Shown: positions 23,490 to 34,361, numbered from the stretch's first letter. The stretch: DNA of 64,000 nucleotides from Megaustenia siamemsis (GCA_032433765.1 JAVIAB010000124.1:93366845-93430844), one strand, 5' to 3'. Notes: a model not told the origin generated them from the letters alone. Translations and numbers: made by a program.

Positions 23490-24060
23490 GTGCACAATAA
23501 AGACAAGTTGAACAAAATTAAAACAGGTAAATGAATATAAATATTTGGGAACTTTGTTAACCTCTGACGGAAGATGTACAAAAGTGGTTTAATGCAGAAT
23601 GGCTCAAGCAAAAGCAGCTTTTCAAAAAATGAGGGAGATACCATGCAGTCTATTTTTGACAATAGAAACAAGAAAAAGAGTTCTTAAATGTTATGTAGAA
23701 CCAGTCTGAACATATGGATGTGAATCATGGACTATAGAACAACAGACTAGAAAATCACTTGAGTCTGTAGAAATGTGGTTTTACAGAAGAATGTTGAGAA
23801 TACTATGGACAACTAAAATGCGTGATGAAAACGTTCTTAAAGAGGGCAATGCAAAAGAGAGCTAATTTCCAATATTAGACAGAATCAATCATCAATCGTT
23901 GGCATTATAATGATAAGGGAATAGCTGGAATAGATTGTGACAACTGGGAAATTTGAGGGACGAAGAGATAAAAGGGAAGAAAGAGAATGATAAATAACTC
24001 TCGAGATGGAGAGTTGTGGAGAGACATGATCACCTTACCCAGCAGTACTTAATTATGATG
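23490..24060 (+). mobile_element. RTE-like fragment, plus strand
   Basis: Same family: YKYLGT, TSDGRCTKVV, a stop, then MAQAKAAFQKMREIPC, TIETRKRVLKCYVEPV, a stop, CESWTIEQQTRKS and FYRRMLRILWTTK. It is increasingly damaged towards a 3' end near aattatgatg. Copy 2 lies at 35605-36170. Confidence 0.78.
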
Positions 24061-24388
24061 TTTAAAATTATATGTGATTGAGAGTGCCTGTGCCTACAAA
24101 AGAGGTAGCTTTCCTAAATTGCATACACATCAAACCTTTATGTTTTCAAAATTGCATTAATCCTATATTTACTTTACTTTCCTAAACCTCTTCAACCTTT
24201 CACCTAGAGAGGTTACTTGTATTTTCGTGTCAATCCTTTGTAGTATGTTTCACACATAGTGCTCATCGTGCTGCTATTTTGTTATTACATCGCCTTCATG
24301 TCTGCCTCTTTTGTTGTTTTTGAGTGTTAATGTTCTCTATGGATACTGTCTGATGGTGATCGTGTTGAAACCATATGATTTCTTTACT
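24061..24388. other. Anonymous DNA
   Basis: No gene or repeat was recognised. It leads into the 51-bp minisatellite. The same sequence recurs at 36171-36502. Confidence 0.45.
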
Positions 24389-24451
24389 AATATGATCCAG
24401 CATTGTTGATAAACGTCCAAAACATGTTATCTTATTACTAATATGATCCAG
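24389..24451. repeat. 51-bp minisatellite, left remnant
   Basis: About 1.2 copies of the unit containing gatccagcattgttgataaa and cgtccaaaacatgttatctt. The array continues at 30752 beyond a retrotransposon insertion. Copy 2 lies at 36503-36565. Confidence 0.85.
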
Positions 24452-24789
24452 GTTTCTTAAAGAACAAGGAATTAAAGATAAATTCGCAGTCACAATATCA
24501 AACAAATACCAAGTCCTCCAACAACTAGAAAATACAATAAATATAGAAGATCATTGGAAACAGGTAAAAAATATATGGAAAGAGACATGCGAAGAAACAC
24601 TGGGGAAAAGAGAACGCCAGAATAAGGCATGGATGACAGCAGAGACCCTGGATAAAATTAAAGAAAGAAAGAACAAGAAAGCCGACATAAATAAAAGCAA
24701 AACAAGAAGTAATAAAGCCAAGACACAGGAAGCTTACACAGAGGTGAACAAAGAAGTGAGAAGATGCATTAAAAGGGATAAGAGGAAAT
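24452..24789 (+). pseudogene. RTE-like linker region, 5' piece
   Basis: The frame is open from FLKEQGIKDKFAV through NIEDHWKQVKNIWKETCEE and ERQNKAWMT to EVNKEVRRCIKRDKR. This is the lysine-rich stretch between endonuclease and RT in RTE-like elements. It is cut at RDKR by the nested insertion. The frame resumes as KYIDELAKEAEEAANKGN at 28954. Confidence 0.8.
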
Positions 24790-24869
24790 TGAGTTATTGA
24801 GTTATTGAGTTATTTGCGGGTCATCATCATTGCACTCCGAACATGTCCATAGGTGCTCAGATCCCCTCC

Positions 24870-27800
24870 TCAGCGACTGACGACTCCAGTTCTATGTTGG
24901 TTGATAAGTCTTCTTACACGGCCACCAAGTTTCTCATTTCTGGCTGTGCCCATCTTAACTCCCATTTCCGTCATCCGAAGAAGTGACGTTGATCTGTGTT
25001 TGTCGAAGTCCTGTGCTCTTCCAACATCTCGAAGGGCATTGTTTATGTCCGCCCGATCCATCGGTTGCCCGTCCTCAACGACAGCGCAGCTAGCCAACCT
25101 GTCCGCTCTCTCATTTCCCCGTACTCCCGCATGTCCAGGGACATAGATAAAGGTGACACTACGTATTTTGGATCTCTGCAACGACTCTACCCATTGCATG
25201 CGTACAAAGCCCGCCTCCACTTTTTTTATCATGCTCATCGAATCACTCAGTATACATGCGTGGATGTAGTCTTGTGACTCTAACCATTTGAATGCCTTGG
25301 TCACTGCCATCACCTCCATTGTCATGCTACTCGTGGTCATGGCGTATGCACCACTGTCTTCCTTGGATATTCTGCCTGCTGAGCGTGCTGTAAATGCCCA
25401 TGCACTTCTTTCGTGTCGTCTTACAGATCCGTCTGTATAGATGACTGCATCTTTCTCATCGGTATTATCGCAGATGAGACCGTTGACCTCAGCATTAACC
25501 ACGACCGGGTTCTGTTCCCTACTTTTCCTGTTGAGTGTGACAATACATGAGAAAGTTCCCTTGAATGACGTAGGCACCGGTATCCACTCTTCACCAACGC
25601 TGATATTGGTAAGCCCACAGACCTGTTTGATGACATCTTCTGCTCGGCCCACCCATGATTTGCCTCTTTTTAGCCTGGTACCTTTCTCTGTGTTGAGCAC
25701 GTGGTGCAATGGATGCTCTGTATCTGTACTAATCTTCAGGTATGCTCGTGCTCTCCAGATCTTGATTCTGTCATCCATGGTTGGAAAGTCAAGAAGATAC
25801 CTCATTGCTACACAGGGAGTGTCCCTCGTACATCCCAGGATAATGCGCATGGCTTCATTTTGTATTTTCTCCAGCCTATCAATTTGAGTCGTACTGACAG
25901 TAAGAATGGCCAGGGCATACTCGATTGGTGCGAGGACTAATCCCTGGAACAGAAGAATAAGTAGCCTCTGCTCGATGTTGGCAGCTGCCATGACCTTCAA
26001 GGCGGCTAATCCTTTGCGGGATTTTGTTATCACATGGTCGACGTTGTCCCGAAAACACAGGCTGCAATCAAACTTAACTCCGAGGTATGTCATCAGCTCC
26101 CATTTGTACTACCGGTGTGGTCGTATTAACGATATGATTGTTAAGGGAGAAGCATGAAACTGATGCTTTATTAGGATTAACCAAGGCACCTGATACCCAC
26201 ACCAGGAGGAAATGCGATCGAGTTCTTCTTGCATTGTGGAAGCGATTCCCCGTCTGTCTCTTCCCTGTCGATATACCAGAATATCATCAGCAATAGCCAT
26301 AGTTCTTCCCCTCCCATCCAGCTGTTGTTCCGTGATCGTTATTGTGTACACGTTAAATAGAATTGGTGACAATGGTGAGCCTTGTGGCAGCCCTGGACAA
26401 ATGGATGTTGGCTCGGAAGACCAAATTCCACATCTGAGTATCACCCTCCTCTGAAGTGCCGCGGCGATCCATCTAATGAAGAAGGGGTTCACCGCCAGTT
26501 TGAGAAGCATATTCATGAGATATTCAAATGGTACCCTGTTGTATGCATCCTACAGATCTATAGCAGCATCACATGTCTCCTCTCGTCTGTGGAAGCCTTC
26601 GAAGACGTCATAGGCAAATACTGCCGCATTGAGCCATGTCTCTTTGTTATATCTATAACCTCCGAGTGTGGATGGGAATACGCGTTTCTGTTCAAGGCGA
26701 CAGGTGAGGACACGGGCAACTATTTTCTCCAGCAGCTTGCCCGCAGTGTTCTGCATTGTGATGATTCTGTAGGCACTGATCTGAGAATGGTCCTTGTTTG
26801 GCTTCGGTAGCAGTAGTAAGTAGCTGTGTAGCCACTCCTCCTTAATCTGGCCACTCCGAATACTCGCATTAAACTCATTGGCCAGTGTTGTCAAGTTGTC
26901 ATCAGCTAAATCGCCTATGTCATCATACCGAACACCATCTGGACCAGGAGCAGTGTTGTGTGACCTTTTAAGTGTCGTGCGAATGGTATCGGTTGTGATT
27001 GTGAGATCTTCTTCCAGCCCTACATCCATACACAAATTTGACGAAGATCCCCGTATCCTCATTCTTACAGCCTCATTTCTTTGGTCCGTCTGCTCAATGT
27101 AGCGGGCAAGCAGGGCCTTCCCTTTGCTCTCATCAGATTTGTGCCATATCTGGCCTGTGCTCTGAAAGTCTGGTATACCTCTGTGTCGTGGTGTGCCATT
27201 CATGCACTGATGAAGGCGCCAGAATGTGGCGAGAGATTTTTCTGAGTACAATTTTTTACAGGAGTCATCCCATTTGGCATCCTTAGCCTGCTTAGCGCAT
27301 AGTTTAAAGTGCATCATTTTTTGGTCGACCTCTACTTTCAGACGCTTCAAGAGCTCAGGTTGTGTTCTACCATACTTTCTGGCTTTCTGCCATGTCTTGA
27401 CCGTTTGTCTCTTGCTCCGCCAAGCTTCCTCGACATCTACATTCCACCAGGGTGGCTGCGTCCATCTCTCCTGCCTCCTACGAGGGGCGCTCTGTTTCCT
27501 ATGTCTGATTTTGCTAATGACGTCCTGGTCTGTTTTCTCGTAGTTGAAAGTGTGGAGCTTTCTTCTCTGGCTTTTATTTCCGCCTTTCTCAGTTAGGAGG
27601 ACACATGGATAGTGATCACTTCCGTGGAACCCCAGTGCACTCCACCTGCAAACCGGTGCGAAGGTGGAAGACACCAGTGCCAGGTCTATGACACTATCAG
27701 AGTCCCCTGTTCGAGTGGCCATTCTTGTTGCCCTTCCATCATTCAAGCACACTAAATCGGCCGATACCAGTGCGTTCTCTAGGTCTTCTCCCTGCTTGTT

Positions 27801-28309
27801 GGTTATGACGTTACCCCACTGGTTTCCTCTAGCATTAAAGTCTCCGCAGAAAATGACATTCTCTTCATCGAATTCGAAGAGATTCTGCCATTGTTGTGTG
27901 TTCACCTTCCCATTACAGGCATACACATTAACAATCACGAAATGAACTGGGGTCTGCACCCTAACCGCATGTACCTGCAATTCTGCATTGTTCCACATAG
28001 ACATATCAACCTCAGCTGCCACCATATTGTTACGCACAAGGATGGCCTGCCCAAGGTGTCGTCTATTGTAGAAACAATGAAAGCCAGGACTACTTACTGT
28101 CCTGTCACCAAGAAGAGTTTCTTGCAAACCATTATATCGGCGCCGCACAGTAGCTTATCAAGAATGGGCCGTCGTTGATTAATGGACCCACAATTCCAAT
28201 AAGTAACGCGCACATACTTTAGGCCTAGCCTCTCACACTTTGACAGTTTAGTGCCACCCCTCTTGCCCCGTCGTGTTTTCCTTCTTCGATGATGTAGTTT
28301 GGGTTGCAT
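24870..28309 (-). pseudogene. Endonuclease-RT-RNase H polyprotein, broken
   Basis: Read on the minus strand. The endonuclease N-terminus YVRVTYWNCGSINQ (28309-28094) is followed by a frameshift near LQETLL. The large frame 28148-26550 has CGDFNARG, GSDHYPC and the RT start SHNTAPGPDGV...LLPKPNK. An in-frame TAG at 26550 stands where CAG would give AIDLQDAYNRVP. RT continues in the same frame to 26109 with GLPQGSPLSPILFNVY and IADDILVY. Further shifts lie near 26180 and 26105. The frame 26093-24870 gives YLGVKFD and the RNase H domain (AVIYTDGS, MTMEVMAV, CILSDSMS, VPGHAGVRGNERADRLA, with the D-E-D-H/D residues kept). RNase H in a non-LTR element points to the I/ingi group. Confidence 0.87.
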
Positions 28310-28780
28310 TTGAAAACTTACACTTACCGTCGTCTTTGATGAACGTCGCTGAATGTCGATGCTTTGGATGGTACAGACTCACGTGCACTTGCTTAGTCGC
28401 ACGGCCTAGAACCCGTTCCACGTTATAAACTGGCCAGCTCCAGTAACTTGCTCAGCAGCAGGCGGAAACACTGTGAGCTTTCTACAAATTAAATGACTTA
28501 CGCGTCCTTGACGACAGACCGGCGTAAACAAACCGCCATTTTGACGCGTTCAATAGTGCAACAAGGCTGAGTGATGAAATAAGGAAATTATAACAAAATG
28601 CAATGAATCAAAAGAAGCAAAGTGAATTACATCAAATAGAAAGCGCGTACAATCACATGATCTCTTTAAAAAATAAATAAAACAAACAAATAAACAGGAA
28701 ATTCCACTGGAAAACAGCACTTATCTGTGAGACTTATAAAAAGTCTCCAAGAAAAATTTGAAAATTTTTATTTTTGTAAA

Positions 28781-28883
28781 TTTCTATCTGTCTTCTCCAA
28801 GAATTCCTTGAAATTTTCATTTAAAATGAAATTTTCATTTAAATCTTGGTCTTCCTCTTTGTCTTGGAGAAGACAGATAGAAA
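28781..28883. repeat. Perfect 22-bp inverted repeat (hairpin)
   Basis: Arm 1 at 28781-28802 (contains ctatctgtcttctccaag) is the exact reverse complement of 28862-28883, separated by 59 bases. Pairing continues imperfectly on the outer side, and the loop itself has a palindromic ttcatttaaaatgaa. It lies in the 5' region of the ingi/I-like element. Copy 2 lies at 40894-40996. Confidence 0.85.
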
Positions 28884-28945
28884 TGTTAAATTACAATTTT
28901 TCTTAAATGACGCACCAAGATGGCGCCCTGTTAACTGGCCTTTTT

Positions 28946-30729
28946 ATAAGAGGAAATATATAGATGAACTAGCTAAAGAGGCAGAAGAAGCAGCAAATAA
29001 AGGGAATATGAAAGAACTGTACAACAGCACAAAGAAATTAGGTGGAAAATACAAACAGATCAACTCCTTTATCAAAGACAAGAAAGGAAATCTGCTTAGT
29101 AATATAAGGGAACAAATGGAGAGATGGAAAGAACACTTTGAAGAACTTTTGAACAGACCCGGCTCAAATAATCCTCCAGATATACTACCAGCAGAAGAAG
29201 AGTTACATGTTAACTGCGGAAAACCAAGCAAAGAAGAAATAATGAAAGCCATCAAACTATTAAAAGATGGTAAAGCCACAGGACCAGATGAAATTCCTTC
29301 GGAAGCCATCAAAGCAGATATTAACACCTCTACCAAGCTGTTACATGATCTATTGGATAAAATTTGGGAGAGGGAAGAAATACCTAAAGACTGGAGAGAA
29401 GGTTATATGATCAAACTACCAAAGAAAGGAAGTTTACAGGAGTGCACAAATTATAGAGGAATTATGCGACTATCATTGCCAGGAAAAATATTAGGCAGAA
29501 TCATTCTGGAGAGACTAAAAGAGGCTATAGAGAAACACTTGAGGGATGAACAAGCAGGTTTTAGGAAGAACAGATCATGTGCTGATCAAATAACTACCCT
29601 ACGTATAATAGTTGAACAAAGTTTAGAACTAAAATCCCCACTTTATATTGGATTCATAGATTACGAAAAGGCATTTGATAGTTTAGACAGAAGAATGCTT
29701 TGGAAGTTGCTGAGTCATTACGGAATCCCCATAAAATTTATTAACCTGATAAAAACAATGTATGAAGGAACAAAATGTAGTGTGGTGCATGAAGGACAAC
29801 TTACAGAAGCATTTGAAATAAGAACAGGAGTAAGGCCAGGATGCCTCCTGTCTCCATTTCTCTTTCTACTGGCCATAGATTGGATTATGAAAATAACTCA
29901 AAACAACAGAAATGGGATCCAGTGGTCACTGACCAAACAACTTGATGATTTAGACTTTGCTGATGACATAGCTCTCCTATCACACAGCCGTCAACAGATG
30001 CAGGATAAAATGAGTATATTAGATGAGAGATCACAACAGCTAGGACTAAAGATTAATAGAGATAAGACCAACATTATGAGAATTAATGCAGTTGGCAATA
30101 ACCAAATAAAACTAGGAGAAATACCTCTACTAGACGTACAATCTTATGTATATCTGGGCAGTAATATAGATAAAGAGGGATGAAGAGAAAATGATACCAA
30201 AATAAGGATATCAAAAGCAAGAGGAGCTTTCATTGCACTGGGAAACATATGGAAATCCAAAGAAATTAGGCTAAATACAAAAATAAAAATTTTCAACTCA
30301 AATGTTAAGTCGGTCCTATTATATGGCTGTGAAACATGGAGAATGACAAAATTGACAATCGCGAAGGTACCGACTTTCATTAATGGATGCTTGCGTAGAA
30401 TAAAGGGATGGAAATGGCAGGACAAAGTCACTAACGTGGAATTATGGAAATGTACCGGTCAAATACCAGTGGATAAAGAGATACAGCGAAGACGAAGGCG
30501 ATGGATAGGACACACACTACGGAAGCCAACTGAGAGTATTACACAACAGGCCCTTTTTTGGAATCCCCAGGGGAAAAGACAAAGAGGAAGACCAAGGAAT
30601 TCTTGGAGCAGACAGATAGAAGCAGAGATGAAGATGATGGGGAAGACATGGAATGATCTTAAAAGAATGGCAAAAAACAGAACGACTTGGAAAGTGTTTG
30701 TTGAAGACCTATGCTCCACTGGGAGCTAA
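28946..30729 (+). pseudogene. RTE-like reverse transcriptase, one nonsense codon
   Basis: The frame continues the piece ending at 24789: KYIDELAKEAEE, then the RT motifs QAGFRKNRSCADQITTLR, GFIDYEKAFDSLDRR, GVRPGCLLSPFLF, LDDLDFADDIALLS and LGLKINRDKTNIM. The C-terminal HTLRKPTESITQQALFW and RQRGRPRNSW follow. An in-frame TGA at 30181-30183 (after SNIDKEG) is the only interruption before the stop at 30727-30729. The copy in the second duplicate (41059-42842) has two more single-base indels, one at an A run near 41600 and one near 42315. Confidence 0.87.
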
Positions 30730-30751
30730 AAGGTAAAAGAGGAAGAAGAAG

Positions 30752-31045
30752 AATATGATCCAGCATAGTTGATAAACGTCCAAAACATGTTATCTTATTA
30801 CTAATATGATCATGCACTGTTGTTTCACGTCCAAAACATGTTACCTTATTACTAATATGATCCAGCATTGCTGATAAACGTCCAAAACATGTTATATTAT
30901 TACTAATATGATCCTGCACTGTTGTTTCACGTCCAAAACATGTTATCTTATTACTAATATGATCCTGCACTGTTATTACACGTCCAAAACATGTTATCTT
31001 ATTAAAAATATGATCCAGCACTGTTGATACTACATCAAATTTCAT
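30752..31045. repeat. 51-bp minisatellite, right block
   Basis: About 5.5 copies of the unit seen at 24389-24451. Units alternate between a gataaacgtcc and a tttcacgtcc form. 51 is divisible by three, so a frame (DHISNKITCFGR...) stays open on the minus strand and is an artefact. Copy 2 lies at 42865-43157. Confidence 0.9.
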
Positions 31046-31373
31046 TATGTTATTTTTTTAATTCTGCTACTTCTTGCCACATTCATTATTTTGAGGCTAG
31101 GGATCTCTGTGTCTATGATTTTCTTTTTTTTATCTTGACAGTTAATGTCTAAGTTTGACACTGAAATCAACGTGTTTAGAACATTATTTTGTTATAAAGT
31201 CTGTTCTTTAAATGTTCATTATCTGTTATGTAATATTGAAGCCAATTGTCCAATCACTTGCATTTCCTATTCATCTTCTTTTATTTATATGAGCAGTTTA
31301 TAATGTTCACTTTTCGCTTTTTGAGACAGTCGCAGTTTATTAAGACAATTTAAAAAAAAAAGAAAGAAAAACG

Positions 31374-31692
31374 TGATATGGTAACAGCTTTACGTGGTAA
31401 TTAACAAATCAAAAGTCCACGTTTCGGCTAAGTAGGTCTTCAGCTGGAACAACAAACAACAACACCAAAATATATAAAAGGATGTGAACACAAATCTAAC
31501 AACATGACGATAATATGTCAGAGACTCAAGATAGGATATAAAAAGGTCACTTCCCTGTGGTCCAGAGCGTGGTCAGCTTCTGAATGAACTAAAGTAAGTG
31601 GGCGGGCTGACCAAATATATATCTCACTGACCAGACAGTAAGGTGTGAAGCTGTTAAATACCACGTAAAGCTGTTACCATACCACTTTTTTC
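31374..31692 (-). mobile_element. Penelope-like terminal relic with hammerhead-like motif
   Basis: A 21-bp inverted repeat (tggtaacagctttacgtggt at 31379; its complement ends at 31680) encloses about 260 bp. On the minus strand 31448-31416 reads ccagctgaagacc, tacttag, ccgaaacgtggac. This resembles the CTGA(TGA)...CGAAAC core of hammerhead ribozymes in the terminal repeats of Penelope-like elements, with the core shortened. Downstream, accacgta could be the opposite strand of stem III with a GTA site. No Penelope RT or GIY-YIG frame is present. A MITE is the alternative reading. Confidence 0.4.
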
Positions 31693-32282
31693 TCCTTGTT
31701 TTAAAATTGTCATTATCATCGGCTTTACAGCAGCTTCGCATCTCTATCCATCTTGACGCCATTACTCCTCCGGAGTTTATAAACTAATCTTAGAGTATTG
31801 TCCAATCATTCTGGAGTGAATCACATCTGATTTATCTCCATTTTGCAACGTCTCGCCTTAATTATGATCACATGACCGTCGCTTTTTTGTTGTTGTTTTT
31901 TGCATGTGTCTTCCGACCTTGCAGCTGATTTTACCTGGAATACGCTTTGACCCAGTGATGTCATGAGACACTATCCTCTCTTAGTTATTCAATCCTCTGA
32001 GATCGCTGCACAGGATGTTGCTCAAGGTACGAGGTAGAATAGCTAAGATATGGTCAGTGTATCTTTTCATTCCTAACGGACTTAGCTACTAATGACTAAT
32101 GAGCTTAAGCTTATTTTTCAGTCCCCTTACACATTAACTCCATTACTATATAAGATTGAGCTAAAATTTCGTATCTTTTATACAATGTACATGTATTGGA
32201 AGAGCATACATCATTGAATTGCAAAAGCGATGTATAATGTTACAAACATGTTGCTTTAGATTGTGTTTTCTTGCTGTTAATA
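31693..32282. other. Intergenic or 3' flank of duplicated GPCR exon
   Basis: No coding signal. The sequence next to 32282 is the presumptive 3' UTR side of the minus-strand GPCR exon, but no canonical AATAAA was spotted close to the stop. Repeated at 43804-44393. Confidence 0.5.
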
Positions 32283-32897
32283 TTAATCTTTAATGTTGCT
32301 CTGAAGGACCTTTCCGCCGAAGAGTTTCAAATACACTTTTCTGTACACACTGCTCATATGGTAGTAAATAAAGATGTTCATTGAGGAGTTGATACCTTCA
32401 AGAATGAAGCCAAACCCCGTGATTATGACCGAAATGTTATAATACTTGCCATGAATTAGGAGATCAGGAATCAAACCCGCTGCCAGAATATTAACATTAG
32501 CCGGAATAAAACAAACAATAAATAAAACAGAAATCATTACAACCATTTTGGCTGCTTTCTGGTTACGGCTGGAAACTCTGTCGTCTTGGTTACCAGTGAT
32601 TGTCTTCGTTCTCCACTTTGATTGGCTCTTGAGTTTAAACGATAATATTGACGTGCAGACAACGATGATCACAAAGGCGCCAAAGGGAAAGAAAAAATTG
32701 TTGATGGTAAAAGAAAGCAGCTCCACACTTGCTCGATTTTTCGAGGAAATAAGCCCAATAATAGTTTTATTTCTTATCAGAGAAAACGTAGTTCCTAGTC
32801 TACTGACAGCGTACACAGGTGTACCGCAAAATAAGAATGAGATGAAAACACAGACGGTGATTACAGTCGCTCGCTTTCGTGTAATGAGACTTTTGAT
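32283..32897 (-). pseudogene. Second copy of GPCR exon 3 (orphan terminal exon)
   Basis: Identical in protein sequence to exon 3 at 44394-45008 (204 codons, TM4 to C-terminus) and with the same acceptor: a T/C-rich tract ending in cag at 32898-32900. The 12.1-kb duplication carried this exon without exons 1 and 2, so no upstream exon lies between it and copy 2. It could only be used by splicing from exon 2 over the nearer exon 3, which would yield the same protein. It is intact and not yet decayed. If the duplication is an assembly artefact, this feature does not exist. Confidence 0.75.
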
Positions 32898-33090
32898 CTG
32901 GCGAAAGAAGAAAAAACGACACATGTTTATTTTGAAGCATTTCTTTCTTTCTTGCTCTGATATGTAATGTGAAATTTGTTAAGATTATTGGAGTTCAAAT
33001 TAGCAACGATTAATTAAACATTAACCCATTTTAATGCAAGGTAAACCATCTGAATAATGTTAAAAATAAACTACAGTATAAACATAATCT

Positions 33091-33451
33091 GGGTGTCCGG
33101 TTAGCGCAATCGATAGGCGGTTGGCTTACCACGGCAAAAGCCGGGGTTCGTACCCTGGCGAGGACACCTGGGTTTTACTAATTCCCTAAAAATTAGCGGG
33201 AACCGCGAGTGGTTAGTGAACTGGACTACTACGGACAAGAGGTAGGGTTCGATCCCAACCGACGGCTCGGGGTTCACCCAGCCTTAAATGGGTACCGGAT
33301 TTTTTCTGGGAAAGTAAAGCAGCACGGGCGTAATACCGACCACATTACCCCAAAAATCATGTGCTGAAGGTCTGTAAAATATAGGGTCACTAACACCATA
33401 TTTCCCTATACGCCGCCACTTGGCGTGACGGGGGGTACTTTACTTTTTACT
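33091..33451 (+). mobile_element. Dimeric tRNA-derived SINE with 14-bp target duplication
   Basis: The first tRNA-like head is at 33091-33168; acceptor ends ggtgtcc/ggacacc pair, and the T-arm is ccggggttcgtaccctgg. After a short spacer comes a second tRNA-like head (about 33197-33270, B-box ggttcgatccc). The shared SINE body follows: atgggtaccgg...ctgggaaagtaaag, then ataccgaccacattacccc and atcatgtgctgaaggt. The whole 361 bp is flanked by tataaacataatct (33077-33090 and 33452-33465), so the dimer inserted as one unit. Copy 2 lies at 45203-45562. Confidence 0.85.
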
Positions 33452-33668
33452 TATAAACATAATCTACAGTTCTATTTCAAAGTTCTACAATCATTATGCA
33501 AATTTCATCATCAAATTTATTGTACTAATCGTATTATGTCGGTCGTTTCATTGACGTTCACATCGGCTTGCATTTTTTGTAAGTAAACATTTTTATTTTC
33601 TTGTTTTCGTAAATACTTGATATTCTGATAAATTAATATTCAGCAGTAGAATGCACTGATTAAAAAAT

Positions 33669-33875
33669 TATTGTAAGGTCCACAATGTATAGATAGTATC
33701 TATTGTAAAATAACAACATTATAGTAAGGTCCACAATATATAGATAGTATCTATTGTAAAATAACATTATAGTATGACCCACAACGTATAGATAGTATCT
33801 GTTGTAAATTAACAACATTATAATAAGGTCCACAACGTATAGATAGTATATATTGTAAAATAACATAATATAAAA
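33669..33875. repeat. ~60-bp tandem repeat, 3.5 copies
   Basis: The unit contains aaggtccacaatgtatagat and agtatctattgtaaaataac, with small length differences between copies. Repeated at 45780-45986. Confidence 0.85.
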
Positions 33876-34080
33876 ATAACAATAGTAATGGAATTAATGT
33901 GTAGGGGAGTTGAAAGCTATTTCTCATTAACACTATTTATTATTAGTTATTTAACAATATTTGTGCTAAAAATGTGAATAGTGTTTTGTTGTTGTTATTG
34001 TTCGTCCATCACATGTGAAGCAGACCATTCACTCTCTCAGTTGTTGGTTACTCTGTATTTGTGTGACTTCTAAGCTTGAT

Positions 34081-34361
34081 TATTACTATAAAAAAAGGAA
34101 AAAGAAACAAAGAGCCCCTGCTTTGCCAGGTGTCATATAGGAATGATGGTGTTAGTGACCATAATTGTTTACAGACCGTGTCGGCACATGATTTTTGGGG
34201 TAATGTGGTCGGTATTACGCCAGTGCCGCGTTACTTTCACCAGAACAAAAATTCAGTACCAATTTAAAAAGGATGAGCCTGGAAGTCGTCAATCAGGATT
34301 GAACCCGACCTCTTGTCCTTAGTAGTCCAGTTCACTAACCAGCGAGCTATCGCAGCTCCCC
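34081..34361 (-). mobile_element. tRNA-derived SINE, minus strand
   Basis: Reverse complement of the family with the body atgatttttggggtaatgtg and the head ending gagctgcgatagctcgctgg...ggttcaatcctg. It is flanked by aagcttgat (34072-34080) and aagtttgat (34362-34370), a 9-bp target duplication with one mismatch. Copy 2 lies at 46192-46472. Confidence 0.8.

Larger units (their letters stand above)
24790..28945 (-). mobile_element. ingi/I-like non-LTR retrotransposon with RNase H, nested
   Basis: A 4156-bp insertion on the minus strand inside the RTE element. It is bounded by a 12-bp duplication ataagaggaaat (24778-24789 and 28946-28957). At its 3' end the minus strand has tgatgatgaccc and then a (CAATAACT)n-like tail. 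It encodes endonuclease, RT and RNase H. No separate gag-like first frame is visible in the ~640 bases upstream of the endonuclease; a strong hairpin lies there instead. Nonsense and frameshift mutations make this copy inactive. Confidence 0.85.
24452..30751 (+). mobile_element. 5'-truncated RTE-like element, split by a nested insertion
   Basis: The element begins in the linker between endonuclease and RT, so its 5' end is missing. It runs through RT and C-terminus to a short gaagaagaag tail at about 30740-30751. The string aatatgatccag flanks it (24440-24451 and 30752-30763), a likely 12-bp target duplication that coincides with the array unit. An ingi/I-like element (24790-28945) inserted into it afterwards. 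Its coding blocks resemble the element at 1366-4503, so both belong to the same broad clade. Confidence 0.85.

Noticed and set aside
23333..24060. Twin-priming (5' inversion) of a single RTE insertion
   Set aside because: Both oppositely oriented pieces contain the 3' region, so they must come from two events.
24853..28178. Plus-strand genes across 24.8-28.2 kb
   Set aside because: The many plus-strand open frames are shadows of the minus-strand ingi/I-like polyprotein; only the minus strand shows domain motifs.
30659..31045. A protein with DHISNKITCFGR repeats
   Set aside because: It is the 51-bp minisatellite read in frame; the unit length is a multiple of three.
33091..33168. A functional tRNA gene
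   Set aside because: The acceptor and T-arm pair well, but the anticodon stem does not form without a mismatch and the segment is the head of a SINE bracketed by a target duplication.
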